From assembly GCF_000004195.4 (NCBI RefSeq), contig NC_030681.2, positions 141,604,006 to 141,668,005 on the forward strand: a stretch of DNA of 64,000 nucleotides. The letters are read 5' to 3'. The notes below the pieces were generated by a model. The model did no database searches. It was not told where the DNA came from and saw nothing but the letters and a program-made list of their open reading frames with translations. The translations under genes and the position numbers were made by a program. This DNA comes from Xenopus tropicalis. Lineage: Eukaryota; Chordata; Amphibia; Anura; Pipidae. Positions 46,491-59,345 of this stretch are shown piece by piece. Positions within the stretch are counted from its first letter, which is position 1. Each line of letters begins with the position of its first letter.

Positions 46491-49400
46491 AGACAAAGGT
46501 TTTCCAGTGTAGATCTTAATATTCTTTAGATATTTCCAATACATTCTTATTTCACAAACAAGTTCTGCTTACCCTTTTTACACTTTACTTTACAGCATTA
46601 TGCAAAAATGATTCCCTGCCCAGCCCCTAAACATGTTGCATTTTAGAGAGCAGAATGGAAGCCTGTACATCCAATAATTTAGTATGGGACCTGCTATCCA
46701 GGATAACCAGGTTTTCAGGAATAATTTGATTTGGTTTTATCTGCACATGTACAGCACCCTGGCTTAAGTGCCGTATGAAGTCCAGTTCCCCGACAGACTG
46801 CAGTGGGCAGTGGGAGAATGGTGGTTCTACTTCCAACAGTATCTGGGGGGCATCTGGTTGCCTGCGCTGTAATGGGAAACATTCTGCAGGGGGTAATTTA
46901 GGCAGTGGGGGCTACTTTTTGGTGACAGAGTCTATTTTTGTATTGCAAACCTTGTTCTATTTTTATAACATGATCCAGGAATAGCATAAGCTCCAAGTGC
47001 CAACCGCCTATTTTTACCTTTTTTCAGTGCAAAACCGCAAACGAGTCAGTTTCAGGGACATCCCAGCATTGTGCTGGCGCAACATCAACCGCCGCCTCCC
47101 CTCTCTGTGGCTAATAAATAAGATAAATGTTAGTGGGTTAAGGGCACTAAGGATTCAGGATTTCAGTGCAGACTTTTGATCATTTCAAATAGTTGGGTAG
47201 TCTTTTCTCCTATAAATTCTCACTGGAGTTTTTCATTATATAAGATATTTGATGTAAATTGACATTTTGACATGAGCAAGGCAGCGCTATTGTAAGACAT
47301 TTTGCAGTTGGTCCTATTTTTTTATTCTTTTCTGTTTTGTAATAAATAACGGTTTTCCTGCACCTTTCCAGTGTGAAATTTAAACCAATCCATGTTTCAT
47401 AGGGGCCCCACATGTGGAAATGTGCTTATGACATGGGAATAAGAGTAAATGTATAAGAGACGCATGTCGCTCTGACTCTGCTGGGAGTGAGTTTCCCATG
47501 GATTTCAGGCCCATTCACACAGAGCCTCTCCGGCTGACAGTTATTTCACAGCTTGTGCATTTGCAGAAAGCCAGGAGTCTCTTTGACGGACGGCATTACA
47601 GAGATTATCTGAGGAAGGTACAGTCGGCTTTGATACACATATCTGTCATTGCTACTAACAACAAGAGATATGTTCCACCACTTGGGCCTGACCCCAGAGC
47701 CGAGGAGAAGAAGAGCCTTCAAAGTTTGAAGTTTGGCAGCGTGTCAGAGAATTGCAAACAACAGCGAGATAAAACCGCTTGTTAAACTGCCACTAATGGC
47801 TAATTATTTCTGTGTTCTGTAGGATCAGAGTAGTATAGCTTTAAGGGAATGGAAAGCCTCAGATACCCATTGCTGCCAGAATTCCTTTCTGTAATATTTG
47901 AGGCATGTTGGTTTGGAAGTAGGGTTGCCACCCAGCCAGTATTTCACCTGCCTAGCCACACAATACCAGCCCGTGCCAGGGCCAGAATTACAAATTAGTA
48001 CATTGCCAGTAAATAGCTGGTAAATTTGTAGTCCCTATAGTTCTGTTACCAGTCCACCCCAATGCCTCCCCAACTCCCCCTCCATCCCGTCTGTTACCTC
48101 TTTCACCCTGCAGCTCCCTCAGGTTTTCCCAATAGTTTAGATGCTCTGCCTCACCCTCCTCGTCATAGCCCCACCCATTATTCGGTCCCTCCCTGCCTCA
48201 CATCATCGACCGTTAAAGGTCCACGAAAAAGGTGGAAAGCATTTTGGGAAGCTATAAAGGATCATTTACCATCATGGGGATTTGCAAGTAATATATAAAA
48301 ATGAATGCAATTTCAGGTATTTGCAACTTGGATTGAGTTTATCATTTTTCCTCCCTTTTAACACAGACTGCTATGGGGACCCAGGGGTTACCACTACTTT
48401 CAGGGTCGCGGCAGCTCTAGGGCTCCCCCAGCGTCAGTAGGGTGACTTGTGTGGATTCATGTACCCTTTATATGTGGTGTCGATAGGCATAACATTTGCA
48501 CTTTCAATCAGTGTCGGACCTGCTCACCCAACCATTTGCCTTGTATGCCTATACCATAGCCATTACTTAATTCTATATGAGAACAAACAGAAGCAATGGA
48601 GGAAAGCATAGATAATAGTATGTAAAAATAAGTCATTAAGACTAAAGAAAGTAAGTGAAAAGAGAAGGGACAGTGGGTCTAAGGTTTTCTGGTGGGCCCC
48701 TCTTCAGCCGCCAACCTGTTAGCTTCCCAGAAAGACTCCGCCTCCCTTGAATTGCCAGAGACGTTGGCCATATGCATTATGCACTTCCCATAGGGTAACA
48801 GGCTGGTTAACTGTATTAGTAATGTACTGTCGACTCAAGTACCATTGGTAATACCATGGGTGCCCACCCCAACCCTAGCCATGGCCATGCAGGACACAAG
48901 TGCCCAAAGTCTGGAGACCCCCCCATCAACCAATTCTGTATCTTATGGGCATTATGTTGACCTATGTTGGAACAAGGGATGTACAGACTGAGTTGCTATG
49001 AATGTGTTGGGAGGAGGGATATATTTTTTGATATACGATTTAACATTTTTGCAGCTCCATCAATTCCAGTTAATATACGGTATTGCTAGGAACCTGAGCA
49101 TTGCGCTGCATTTACACAGCTGGGCTCAGCTCACTATCCCATTCTCCTGCACGTGTTTCCTCTCATAATATGTCTCCTTCGGTTCCGAGTTCTGTATAAG
49201 AGGACAGAGCTTCCTCTGTGCGTAAAGCTTTCCTGCTTTCCATACGGCCATTCATACGTATAGGATTCCGGGCTGATGTTTGCCTTCAGTAATTAAGGGG
49301 AAATAAATGGAACTCAAACATTTGTGTGAAAACATTTTAATGTAAATACTGAGTGTTACTAAGGCATAGTAAGTGTCTCCTAAATCACATCTCAGATTGT

Positions 49401-49735
49401 CGTTAGTATTTTCTAGATTTTTATTTTTGTTGAGATATTTAATGTTTGATATCTGTGCTCCCCATGACGTATTTCTGCTTCAAAATAGTTCAGCAGGATT
49501 CGGGCAGCCTCACCGGGGAAATAGTCATAGGAAAAAGGGGGCACAGTCATAAAATAATAAAGCATTTAGATTGATTATATCCCCTCTGTTTGCCAGCACC
49601 GTCACAATTTCTTAAGAGCAGCTTTCACCCGGGGGCCATTTTCCCTCTCACAAATCTTCAGCAACGTTTACATCTGCAAACAGCACACCTGTGTTGTAAT
49701 GAAGAATGCAGGCTTACACAGGCAGAACTTACTTT
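46491..49735. other. intronic; unique blocks, no exon recognised
   Basis: 47440-47800 is a low-repeat block with a 95-aa + strand frame (47498-47785) of ordinary composition (KARSLFDGRHYRDYLRKVQS) but no recognised family and no clear 3' splice site. 47925-48180 resembles a dispersed repeat (gggttgccacccagcc). No vsnl1 exon is present. Confidence 0.4.
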
Positions 49736-49739
49736 GTTA

Positions 49740-50095
49740 AAAAGTCCTGCTTGGATTGTGCCCTAAACTGAGATTAGGGGAGGGGTTTAGGAGAAAAAAC
49801 ATGTTTCTCCAGAAGATTGCACGGCTAAGGCAGAGTCTCTATAGAAATTAGCAGTGCTATCTCTCCACCCTTGACTGGAGGGTGTGTTTGGTAACCTGAG
49901 TTGAGAAGAACTGAGCATGCTCAGTAGTCAAAAGCCAAAGTAAGGGAGGGGCTGAGGGAGTTACAGGAGGAGAATGAATCCCAAGTGATTAAGGAGATGC
50001 TGCAGCCTTGCTATTAACCTTTGAACAACCTGAAAGATTTCAAAATGGCTGTTCACTGCTTACATTTTTGTTTGGGGGGTTTACATGCCCTTTAT
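49740..50095. repeat. probable dispersed repeat (aaaatggctgttcactgcttac)
   Basis: Composition and phrases such as gagcatgctcagtag and gaatcccaagtgattaagg are familiar from high-copy Xenopus repeats. There is no second copy in this window to confirm it. Confidence 0.35.
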
Positions 50096-53000
50096 CAATC
50101 TGTAAATAAGATTTCTGTACTAAAAAACGACAGTTCATAAAAGGTCATTTTTTTTTTGCTTGATTTCAACTGAGCATTGTATTTTTCCAATGGGTTGAAA
50201 TTTTGGTTCATAAAATGATTGTTACAAATACTTGGGCCAAATATTTTTAATGAACATTACTTAATTATCCAATTTTTTCCCCTGATGATGATAATTGAAT
50301 AAAGAAGGTGAGAGGCTTTAGGGACTTTTAGTGAATATGCAGCTATTATTGATATGTATATTTATGTTTTATACAACCAACCCCTGTTTAGGGAGTCAGT
50401 TTAGGTGAAGCAAAGCCGAGTTCTTTCGGCCCATAGCGTAAGGCAAACCCTGGCAGGGGGGCTTTTGTGTTTTTCAAGCTGACACTTCCAGACTAAACCC
50501 TGTTTATATTTTGCGCTCGAAACCGCTGACGAGCAATAAAGTCTGGCGACGCCGAACATAACGACTGTACACAAATAACATAAAGCATAACAAAAGGTCA
50601 GGCACCGCAGGGAGCGAAAGGCAAAGATAGCCCAAAGCAAATATGTACGACACTGACCTTTCCAAAAACCATGTTCTTGTTTCTCCCTGTATCTGTCGGT
50701 AGAAAATGAAAAGAAATAAAAAAGTAATGAAAGATGAATGCGTGCCCTTTGGATCTGCCTCCATGTTGGTCTATTTGCTTGGCCAATGTCTGATTAGGAA
50801 ATGAAATTTTATGATGGCCAATAGATCTCTTACCATTTGGCACTTTCTTTGCCTATCGCTCACTTTCCCATTTCTCTTGTGCCATTTTTATTCTGTTTCA
50901 AGTCTCCGCAGTGTGAATGTCAGGCACTAAAAATGGAACTGTTATTTCCTAGCTATGACTTGAGGGGTGCGGGACAAAAAATCCCTGAGATTGTTGGGAA
51001 ATTAGTATTATTCCCTCCCCCCCCCTTCTGTTGACATTTAGTATTCAGAGCTGTAGGACAGAACAAAGTAAATAACAGGACTGGGTGTCATGACTGTGTT
51101 ACTCAGGTTTGGACTGGCTCACCGGGATACCGGGAAAAATCCTGGTTGACCCCAGTCCTGTTGAGCCCTGTTTTTTGCCCAAAGGTAGCCAAGTATCCCA
51201 GTTCAACACTGGTGTATCTTTACTTTTCTTCTCAAATGATTTCTAGCTCAGTGGGTGGGAAGATCTGGAATCTCTCCTCCATTGACTGAATGGTAATCAC
51301 CTGAACCCCACCTGGTTATTAGGCAACTAGCGCTCAGAAAAGCTCGGTGCCATATTGCTAAGCGACAGTCTTCCAACCAGCAAATATATCTGGAGGATTC
51401 AGGGGATTATCATTCAGGTGAATATATAGGGGCAGTGCCTGGCACGTTACTACCTGCTTAGCTGAAAATCACTCAGGCTGCAAAACATTGGCAATTGCCA
51501 TGTAACTTTGCCACTTATTCTATCGACAAACCCACATTTCATGTTAATGTTTTGAAAAAATAAAATATTTGCATGGTCTGTTAATAAAAAATTGTCCATT
51601 TCAGTTGTCCTAAGTTATAAATGTGATAGAATTTGTGGCATCTTTACTATTTGCCATTGTTTTGGGACTGACTGACCACAGCCATCCTCATCTCATCCCA
51701 TAACCCTCCTCTTAAGTGTTAATCCCCTATACAAAAAGGTTTTTGGCATGGCCATTCACAGTTACCTTAGTTGAGTATTTTGATTGGGCTGGGAAATCAG
51801 TAGGTAAAGATGATCCACTGTCTATACTGGGCTATACTGACTGCCCAGATATTTGCATGTTAGCCAGTTTAGCAGATAGTTCTAGAACATTTGGAACTTG
51901 AATCTATCGGTAACAATAACATTGCAGTAACGTTTGTGGCTTAAACCTGCTGATAAGGTTATAAGATTACATTATCTTCTTTTCAGTATAAATGAAATGG
52001 TGTACTCATACTGACTTGACCCCATTCTATTTTATACACCTGAACACTGGGCTTTACATTTATTGGCCGGCAGTTTGATGGAAACGTGTGGCGTATTTGA
52101 TGGCCGTTTTACACAGCTTTATAAATACGCCCCCTGAGTATACACGGCTGTTATGGTCATCATTTCAAAGTCAGGATATTATCGATGGGGGGAAAGTGCA
52201 GAGCTGGGAATGAATAAAGGAAATGGATAGATTAGACGAGGAGAAATCTTGCTCAATCTAAGGTGTTTGCCCTCTGGAGAGAAGTTCCCGGCAAGGTGAT
52301 ACGATAACACTTGTATTATGAAGGGCAATACAGTGAAGTTTCTGGAGATCACTGTACTGACAGGAAGGTACAAAGTTGCCTCTTATGATCAGAGGAAAGG
52401 TGATTTCGCCTCCAGCAGTGTAATCTGCCCTTCTCTGTTAGACCAAGGCACATGGAATTCTCTGGAATAAAGGCCAAGCTGTCTTTTTACATTGCACAAG
52501 GTGATGTTAGCAGATAACTTGGGCTTTCCAGTTATTTGGTGATACATTCCCATCACAGGTTTGCTTGGCTTCTGTGTTAGTAATGCCTACAAAAGAACCA
52601 AAAGGAATATATGTCTGTCCAGCTGTTTCCCTAAAGTAAAAGAGCAAAGTTATCCCCACTGGTTGAGTAGGAACCCAGTGCAGGGCTGGGCCATGCTTAT
52701 TTTAACTGGCAAGTAAACCAGTTAGAAGCGAATTCAGTGCCGTAGCCATGATAACCAATCTGAAAAATACTTTGGCTGTAGTAGGCTGATCAGAGCTCAT
52801 ATCTAATGCTATCGTAGAGCAAGGAGCGCATAGGGTCATGGATGCGGCCCTTGTCTCGGTGGCCTGTATCCCGTCAGTGTGATCCGATCAGATACCCTCA
52901 AGATGGGCATATTGGGTAAATATCTTTTTGCCAGCTTAATATAGTGCACTCTTTTGTCTAGCATGTATTCGTAACTATTGAAGAAGCCTAGGGCTAAGAT

Positions 53001-53137
53001 AATGGCGTTTAGCTAAATACCATCGCCCTAAAAGTGTAACATCCAGAGTATCATGAAGGAACAAAAAGCCTACTCTTGTTTGGCTCTGTTCATCTCCATA
53101 AATGTGATGGCTCAGACTGCTTGGGAATTATTTACTG
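50096..53137. other. intronic; no gene recognised
   Basis: 50400-50840 is open on the minus strand in three overlapping frames (79-86 aa) without family resemblance. 52040-52135 ends like a MITE (ataaatacgccccct). 52795-52930 resembles family J. No exon is supported. Confidence 0.4.
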
Positions 53138-54120
53138 CAGTGCTGTACAACTTCTGCGGTGCCGAGGGCCAGAATTTCTCTAGCATACATGGTGGAGGGC
53201 CGCTAATGGAAGCCGGTTTTGACCACTCCCCTTTTTGAAACCACACCCACTTCAAACCACACCTAGTTTATCACAATGGTGGTAGCACAGCAAAATCTCA
53301 AATGCTTAGTCCTTACTGTGGGGATATCAACCATCATTCATATGTGAAAGAATTATGTCATATTAAGATATACCCTTAAATTCCATATGCCTCCTCCTCC
53401 CCTGTGGATAGCAGAGCAACCCCCAGTACATAATTACACACCTTAGGGACCATTTACTATGGACTATTTCCAACTGCTAACAAACTCCCACAACAAACCC
53501 CTGCCAGGTTCACCTCCCACAAGCAGCATAGGGCAAGCAGAGTATGGCACACACAGGCAGCACTCTGTCCTATGCTGTCTGTGTGTGCCATACTCTGCCT
53601 GTCCTATGCTGTCTGTGTGTGCCATACTCTGCCTGCCCTACCCTGCCTGTGTGTGCCATACTCTGCCTGCCCTACCCTGCCTGTGTGTACCATACCCTTC
53701 CTTCCCTATGCTGCCTGTGTGCCATACTCTGCCTACCCTATGCTCCCTGTGTGTGCCATACACACAGGTAGCATAGTCCAGGCAGTACCTGCATAGGTAC
53801 CTACAGTACTGTGTAAGGTGTCTGAGGTGTCTGAGGTGTGAACAGGTAAACAATGGGGGTGATTACAGCCTGAGCCTAAGGTGTGAACACTGCAGGGGGT
53901 GAACAATGCAGGTATTAAAAGGTGTGAACAACACAGGGGATTGAATTTTTAAACAATACAGGAGGATTACAGCCTGAATCTGAGGTGAGAACCATGCAGG
54001 GGGCTCAGTACTGATACCATTTAAAGCTTACACAAAGGTAAGCCATCAAAGCAGCCAGACAGGTGGGGGGGCCACACAGAGGGGGGTCGCGGGCCGCATG
54101 CCGCCAGTTGGACAGCACTG
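53138..54120. mobile_element. E2: hAT-type element with 34-bp internal minisatellite
   Basis: cagtgctgtacaac ... gttggacagcactg, flanked by atttactg at 53130-53137 and 54121-54128. 983 bp, closely similar to E1 throughout but with about six 34-bp units (gccatactct from 53587 to 53755) against nine in E1, and with a shorter GC-rich right end. Confidence 0.92.
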
Positions 54121-54128
54121 ATTTACTG

Positions 54129-55496
54129 CATCAAGACCTGACATATCAAAGGTACTTCTGATGCTGCTAAGCATTTACAATTACCCAATGAAATCTGTTC
54201 TCGGAGTTGGCCTCCAGTGAAGCCTTTGATTGGTGTTTAGTTATTTAAATGGAATTTCAATTATATCCCTCAACTTATTCACATGCAGTTGTTCTAAGTA
54301 GCATTAGTGGCGTGACCTGTATCAACCATTCATACATTTTCTGTGACAAATGTATCCCATCTTCAGTTAGGCTTCTCTAAGCTAATTCCTGATTGGTTGC
54401 AATGGGTAAGTGCTGTTACAGTTCAGCGCCTATGTAAATAACCATGTGTGAAAACCCTCTTAAAAGTCTTTTGCTTATGCTTTCTGGGATACTTATTTGT
54501 ACAGTTTGTTTCTCGAATAAGTGCTTTCATTTGTAGCCTTGACAGATATTTATTGCTTAATAAACTCCAATAAATTACTGTGCTTTGTGGTTAGCATTGG
54601 GCTGAAAAGCGAATGTTTGCTGCTCTGTTCTTCCGTGCATATTATGGTGTTGATACAGCTGCACTACAAACCCAGGCACCTATCCCATCAAAACTTGACT
54701 CTTGTCATCACAAGGGAGGACATTTTAATGAAAGAACATTACTGCCTGTGTGTAGGCAGTACATTGGCGCTACCTGGTTAAGGAATGTATTCAAGCTCAG
54801 TAGACGAGAGGCCGTCGAAAAGAACCAGAACCGAAAAATTGCGAAATGTAAGGGTCCTAGGTGCCATTAGGGTTGGTTAAGCTACACTTGCAGCTGCTTA
54901 AGTACAAGTATCAGCTGATAATATATCTTTATACACAGACGTACCTGATTCCACACAATGAAAGGAAACCATGATAGTTGAAGTCAGACTCTTAGGAACC
55001 TAACCCAATACCCCTTAGGCTCACAGAATCAAGCAATCCCTATACGGAATAGTGTCCTGAGGACTGCACACACAGTAGTGCAATCAACCAATGAGAAGAT
55101 CAAAAACATCCAAAATGTCCAAAGGAGTAGCTTTATATTCCGTATATTGTGATGCAAGCTACTGATGTTAAAGGTGCAGGGAGGATATTCCATCGTCTTC
55201 CAGCAAACCCTATGGTAAGTAAATACTTTTTTTTTTTTTGCCATCTGTGGAAGTATGCATTTCAGAAGGAATGGTCATCAGAATGTTCTGCTCACCCTAG
55301 ATTTTGTGTGAAGCTCCATTCGCCTCAACTCCAGAATGGTCAATTAAGTTTCCTTGTGTGATTTAAGCCAAAGATAACTGGTTGAGTTGGCTTTCATCTT
55401 GCTGAAGCACTGGGACCTTTTTCATATAAATGTTACCCTTGTTTATGTGTTTACTTGGGGAAGAATGGTGGGTGACACTGAGGGGAACTACAGAAA
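54129..55496. other. intronic; no gene recognised
   Basis: Overlapping + frames of 85-86 aa (54521-54870) have no family resemblance. No splice-flanked conserved exon. Confidence 0.35.
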
Positions 55497-55612
55497 GGTA
55501 TAGGGATGCACCAAATCAAGGATTCGGTTCGGGTCTTGGCCAAGATTCTGCCTTTTACAGCAGGATTCCGATTCGGCCGAATCCATGACTTTTCACTTCC
55601 GGTATACTTTAA
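55497..55612. mobile_element. fragment of ggatgcaccaaatc-ended element
   Basis: atagggatgcaccaaatcaagg and cgattcggccgaatcc resemble the element at 12600-12862 in inverted orientation. Confidence 0.4.
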
Positions 55613-58206
55613 AAATACATGATTTAAGTCAAGTTTGTTGTTAAATATAACAGGAAAGGTTGTACCTAAATAGTTTAATTATACATTGTTATTTTGTAAC
55701 AGAACCCAACTAAAGGGGAAATTAGACCATATTTAGAAATAGTGTTTATCTTCTGCCTACTTTCTGAGGGCGAGATACAGCTGTGACAGCGCTGGTCTCC
55801 AATGGCTAATGGTACGATCAGTCATCCTTTGTGAGGCTAATGCTTCCCAGTTTTCACATTTACCCCACTGTGTTATGGAAGGGCGTAAATGGAATTAAGT
55901 AGAGGAGTGGGAGATATAAGGTAATTTGATAGATTGTTGCTGTCACACATACTGTCCTCTGACCTCTCGCCTTGGATTATTTCTGGCTGATGCATTGTCT
56001 GCCTTCCCCCCAGTGTGCATCTCTGCAGAAATAGTCGGTGCTTCAAAAACAAAATATGAATAAACAGTTACATGATACAGAGCAAACAAAATTAACCTCT
56101 AGATCAGTAAGGTAGGGCGGGTATAAGCCCAGGTCAGGGGTGATTCGGGGGCCACAAGGCTAGTGCAGAGAGCTCAGTTGCGTTCTTTGCACTAGAAGAG
56201 CCGAATATCTGGTTTAATAATGGGAAATTCAGCTCTTAAAGTTATCAGTAGCAATGTTTTGCTGCCATTGGCAACTTACTGGGCACCGTGCCTGAGGCAA
56301 GGTTCTAATAACAAGGTTCCCACATTGCCTCAGGGCAGGAGCGCCCATGGCCTAGGTCATGTCAATAACAAATAGAATTACACCAGATATATTTATATAT
56401 ACACACCTTATATATACACACCTTTAGGCAATAGCACTACCATTCACCTACCTGTTGCATTTTTCCCACAGCTCCATCTTCTGTCCCCCTCTTAACCCCA
56501 TTTTCATTGTCTGCCTATCTTCCATTTCTCATGTGCCCTATTGTCTACCCCACTTTCACTGACCCCTTCCCCTTTATCCACTCCCTTTCCCTCTTATGCC
56601 TTATGTGCATTCTCTTCCCCTCTACTCCCTGTGCCTCTACTGGTTTCTCTCCCTCCTTGATGATTGTTCTCTCTCCATCTGATTAGTTTGCCTGTGTGGC
56701 CTCTCTCCATCTCTGTGACCTCTCTCCTTCTGCTCCTTGCACCCCCAGACACACTCTCTCCCTCAGTGTTTGCTCTCTACTTTGTTTACCCCTGTGGTCT
56801 CTTTCTCTGACCTTCTTACACATCCACACTCTCTCCCTTCCTACTAGGCACTTCTCCTTTGCCCACTCTTTGGACCCTGCTTTAGACACATGAATAGAGA
56901 AGTGCTTTTGCTCCCAAGATGACAGATCTCTTGGTTCATGTCTTCATAGCGGCTGTTTCAATTCCAAGGTGCTCCAGAGTGCAAACAATCCAACCACGCT
57001 GTGTATCAGTCTTTGATTGCAAATTGTTAACTTATACTGGAATCAGCCAATCAGAGCAAGTGAAAGCCGTCGGTGACTCACAGCATGAGTGTGTTGGTTG
57101 CCTCTGAAAAAAGTTGAAAAACTAAGTGTTACATTTCTAAACACCATTAAGAATAATACAAATAATTTAGGCAACAGATTTATGAAATATCCGCTACAGT
57201 TTAGTGGATTTGTATAATAACACTGGTTCCCGTTTAAGTGATATGGCTAAAAAGTAATGCACATATTTCTCTGTGTGTTTCGAGGCTTTGCTTCTCTTGG
57301 CACTGGATATATTGTCCCTGCTCGCACCTTATTCTGTGCTTGGCCCTATTTGTGTGCCAATGCCAAACAAGCACCTTTTCACTTCTGTCCCCATTTAATC
57401 GTTCTGGGCGTGGGACGAGGGGGCGATTTTTTTTCCGTGCTGCCAACAAACAAAAAAATTGGCAGGATATACATCTTGTTTCAAAACAACGAACAACGCG
57501 AAACTTTTGGCAAGTTTGCGTCTTCTGTGGCAGCTTGGCCAAACACGAGCTTGTTTGTTCCTCGGACAATGGTTCTCTGTACGAATAACCAACAGTTTGA
57601 CTGAGTTAGTTTTGTTATTATTGAAGAATAAAAGACTCCGGGCCGTGTGTGAGTTAGTCGTGCCTGCCTTGTGTTCTTTGGCTGAGATTTTAACTTGTTC
57701 TTCTGATTGAGAAGATGCAGAACTTGGTTGAAAGGAGATCACATTTCAGGTCTATATTTAGATGTACGGGAATCACAACATAAGTGTCGATAACATCGGC
57801 ATGTGCTCTTCTTCAGGGAGCTGATTAGCAAAGTGAAGCATTTTCTTATCTGTCACTATTAAGAGTACTTACTACTACTAATGGTCCTGGTGATACCACG
57901 ATGAGCCTTTTGACACTTTCTCTGCCACATCTAGATAGGCACACGTTGGGCAGGGTTCATACTGCTTTTAGTTTAGTGTCTCACACGGGTCACGGCCCCA
58001 GTTGCTCTTCCTCAACAATTTGTTGGCATCAATATGTCTTCCATTATGGGAAGGGGTGTGATAATGGCACTTGGCCGTTGTGTTGACAAGGCAGGCAATC
58101 AATAATAAATGATGTACTTAACTAGCAACTAGAAATATTCAAATGTAATGTATATTGGATTGAAAAATATTTGGTGTGTAGCTGTTTAAGGGCACAGGGC
58201 ACATTC
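55613..58206. other. intronic; pyrimidine-rich tract and a low-repeat open block
   Basis: 56460-56880 is C/T-rich (ctctctcc phrases) and makes mirror frames on both strands. 57230-57745 is a unique, CpG-containing block with five overlapping open frames of 83-116 aa over both strands. None matches a family I know. Confidence 0.35.
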
Positions 58207-59164
58207 CACCCGGCCCAAGGAAAGTCTCCCATAGGACTCAATGGCACTCTGCAGCTCCAACCCGGCCCAAGGAAAGTCTCCCATAGGGCTCAATGGCACT
58301 CTGCAGCTCCAACCCGGCCCAAGGAAAGTCTCCCATAGGGCTCAATGGCACTCTGCAGCTCCAACCCGGCCCAAGGAAAGTCTCCCATAGGGCTCAATGG
58401 CACTCTGCAGCTCCAACCCGGCCCAAGGAAAGTCTCCCATAGGGCTCAATGGCACTCTGCAGCTCCAACCCGGCCCAAGGAAAGCCTCCCATAGGGCTCA
58501 ATGGCACTCTGCAGCTCCAACCCGGCCCAAGGAAAGTCTCCCATAGGGCTCAATGGCACTCTGCAGCTCCAACCTGGCCCAAGGAAAGTCTCCCATAGGG
58601 CTCAATAGCACTCTGCAGCTCCAACCCGGCCCAAGGAAAGTCTCCCATAGGGCTCAATGGCACTCTGCAGCTCCAACCCGGCCCAAGGAAAGTCTCCCAT
58701 AGGGCTCAATGGCACTCTGCAGCTCCAACCCGGCCCAAGGAAAGTCACCCATAGGGCTCAATGGCACTCTGCAGCTCCAACCCGGCCCAAGGAAAGTCTC
58801 CTATAGGGCTCAATGGCACTCTGCAGCTCCAACCCGGCCCAAGGAAAGTCTCCCATAGGGCTCAATGGCACTCTGCAGCTCCAACCTGGCCCAAGGAAAG
58901 TCTCCCATAGGGCTCAATGGCACTCTGCAGCTCCAACCCGGCCCAAGGAAAGTCTCCCATAGGGCTCAATGGCACTCTGCAGCTCTAACCCGGCCCAAGG
59001 AAAGTCTCCCATAGGGCTCAATGGCACTCTGCAGCTCCAACCCGGCCCAAGGAAAGTCTCCCATAGGGCTAAATGGCATTCTGCAGCTCCAACCCGGCCC
59101 AAGGAAAGTCTCCCATAGGGCTCAATGGCACTCTGCAGCTCCAACCCGGCCCAAGGAAAGTCAC
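58207..59164. repeat. 52-bp tandem array, 18 full units plus a partial
   Basis: acccggcccaaggaaagtc recurs every 52 bp from 58207 to 59143 without a single indel. Substitutions are few (tctcc to gcctcc, tcaccc, tcccta to tccta). The 124-aa minus-strand frame ending in this array is a repeat artefact. The sequence after it (59165-59345, ending ataaataggcccct) looks like the terminus of an inverted-repeat element in which the array may have grown. Confidence 0.95.
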
Positions 59165-59345
59165 AATACCGAAGCTTGAATGAATCCAAAACTTTCGTAC
59201 TCAGCGCAACAATACGATTTTGTCGCACAAATTTTGCCGCAAAGTACGAAAAAGTTGCAGAAAATACGCACAGTACGAACAAATACAAATCTTTTGTATT
59301 TCGTACCTGTTTATTATTAATTTATTTATTAATAAATAGGCCCCT

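Noticed and set aside
58914..59288. 124-codon minus-strand frame with GDFPWAGLELQSAIEPYGRL repeats
   Set aside because: It is the antisense of the 52-bp tandem array and has no gene context.
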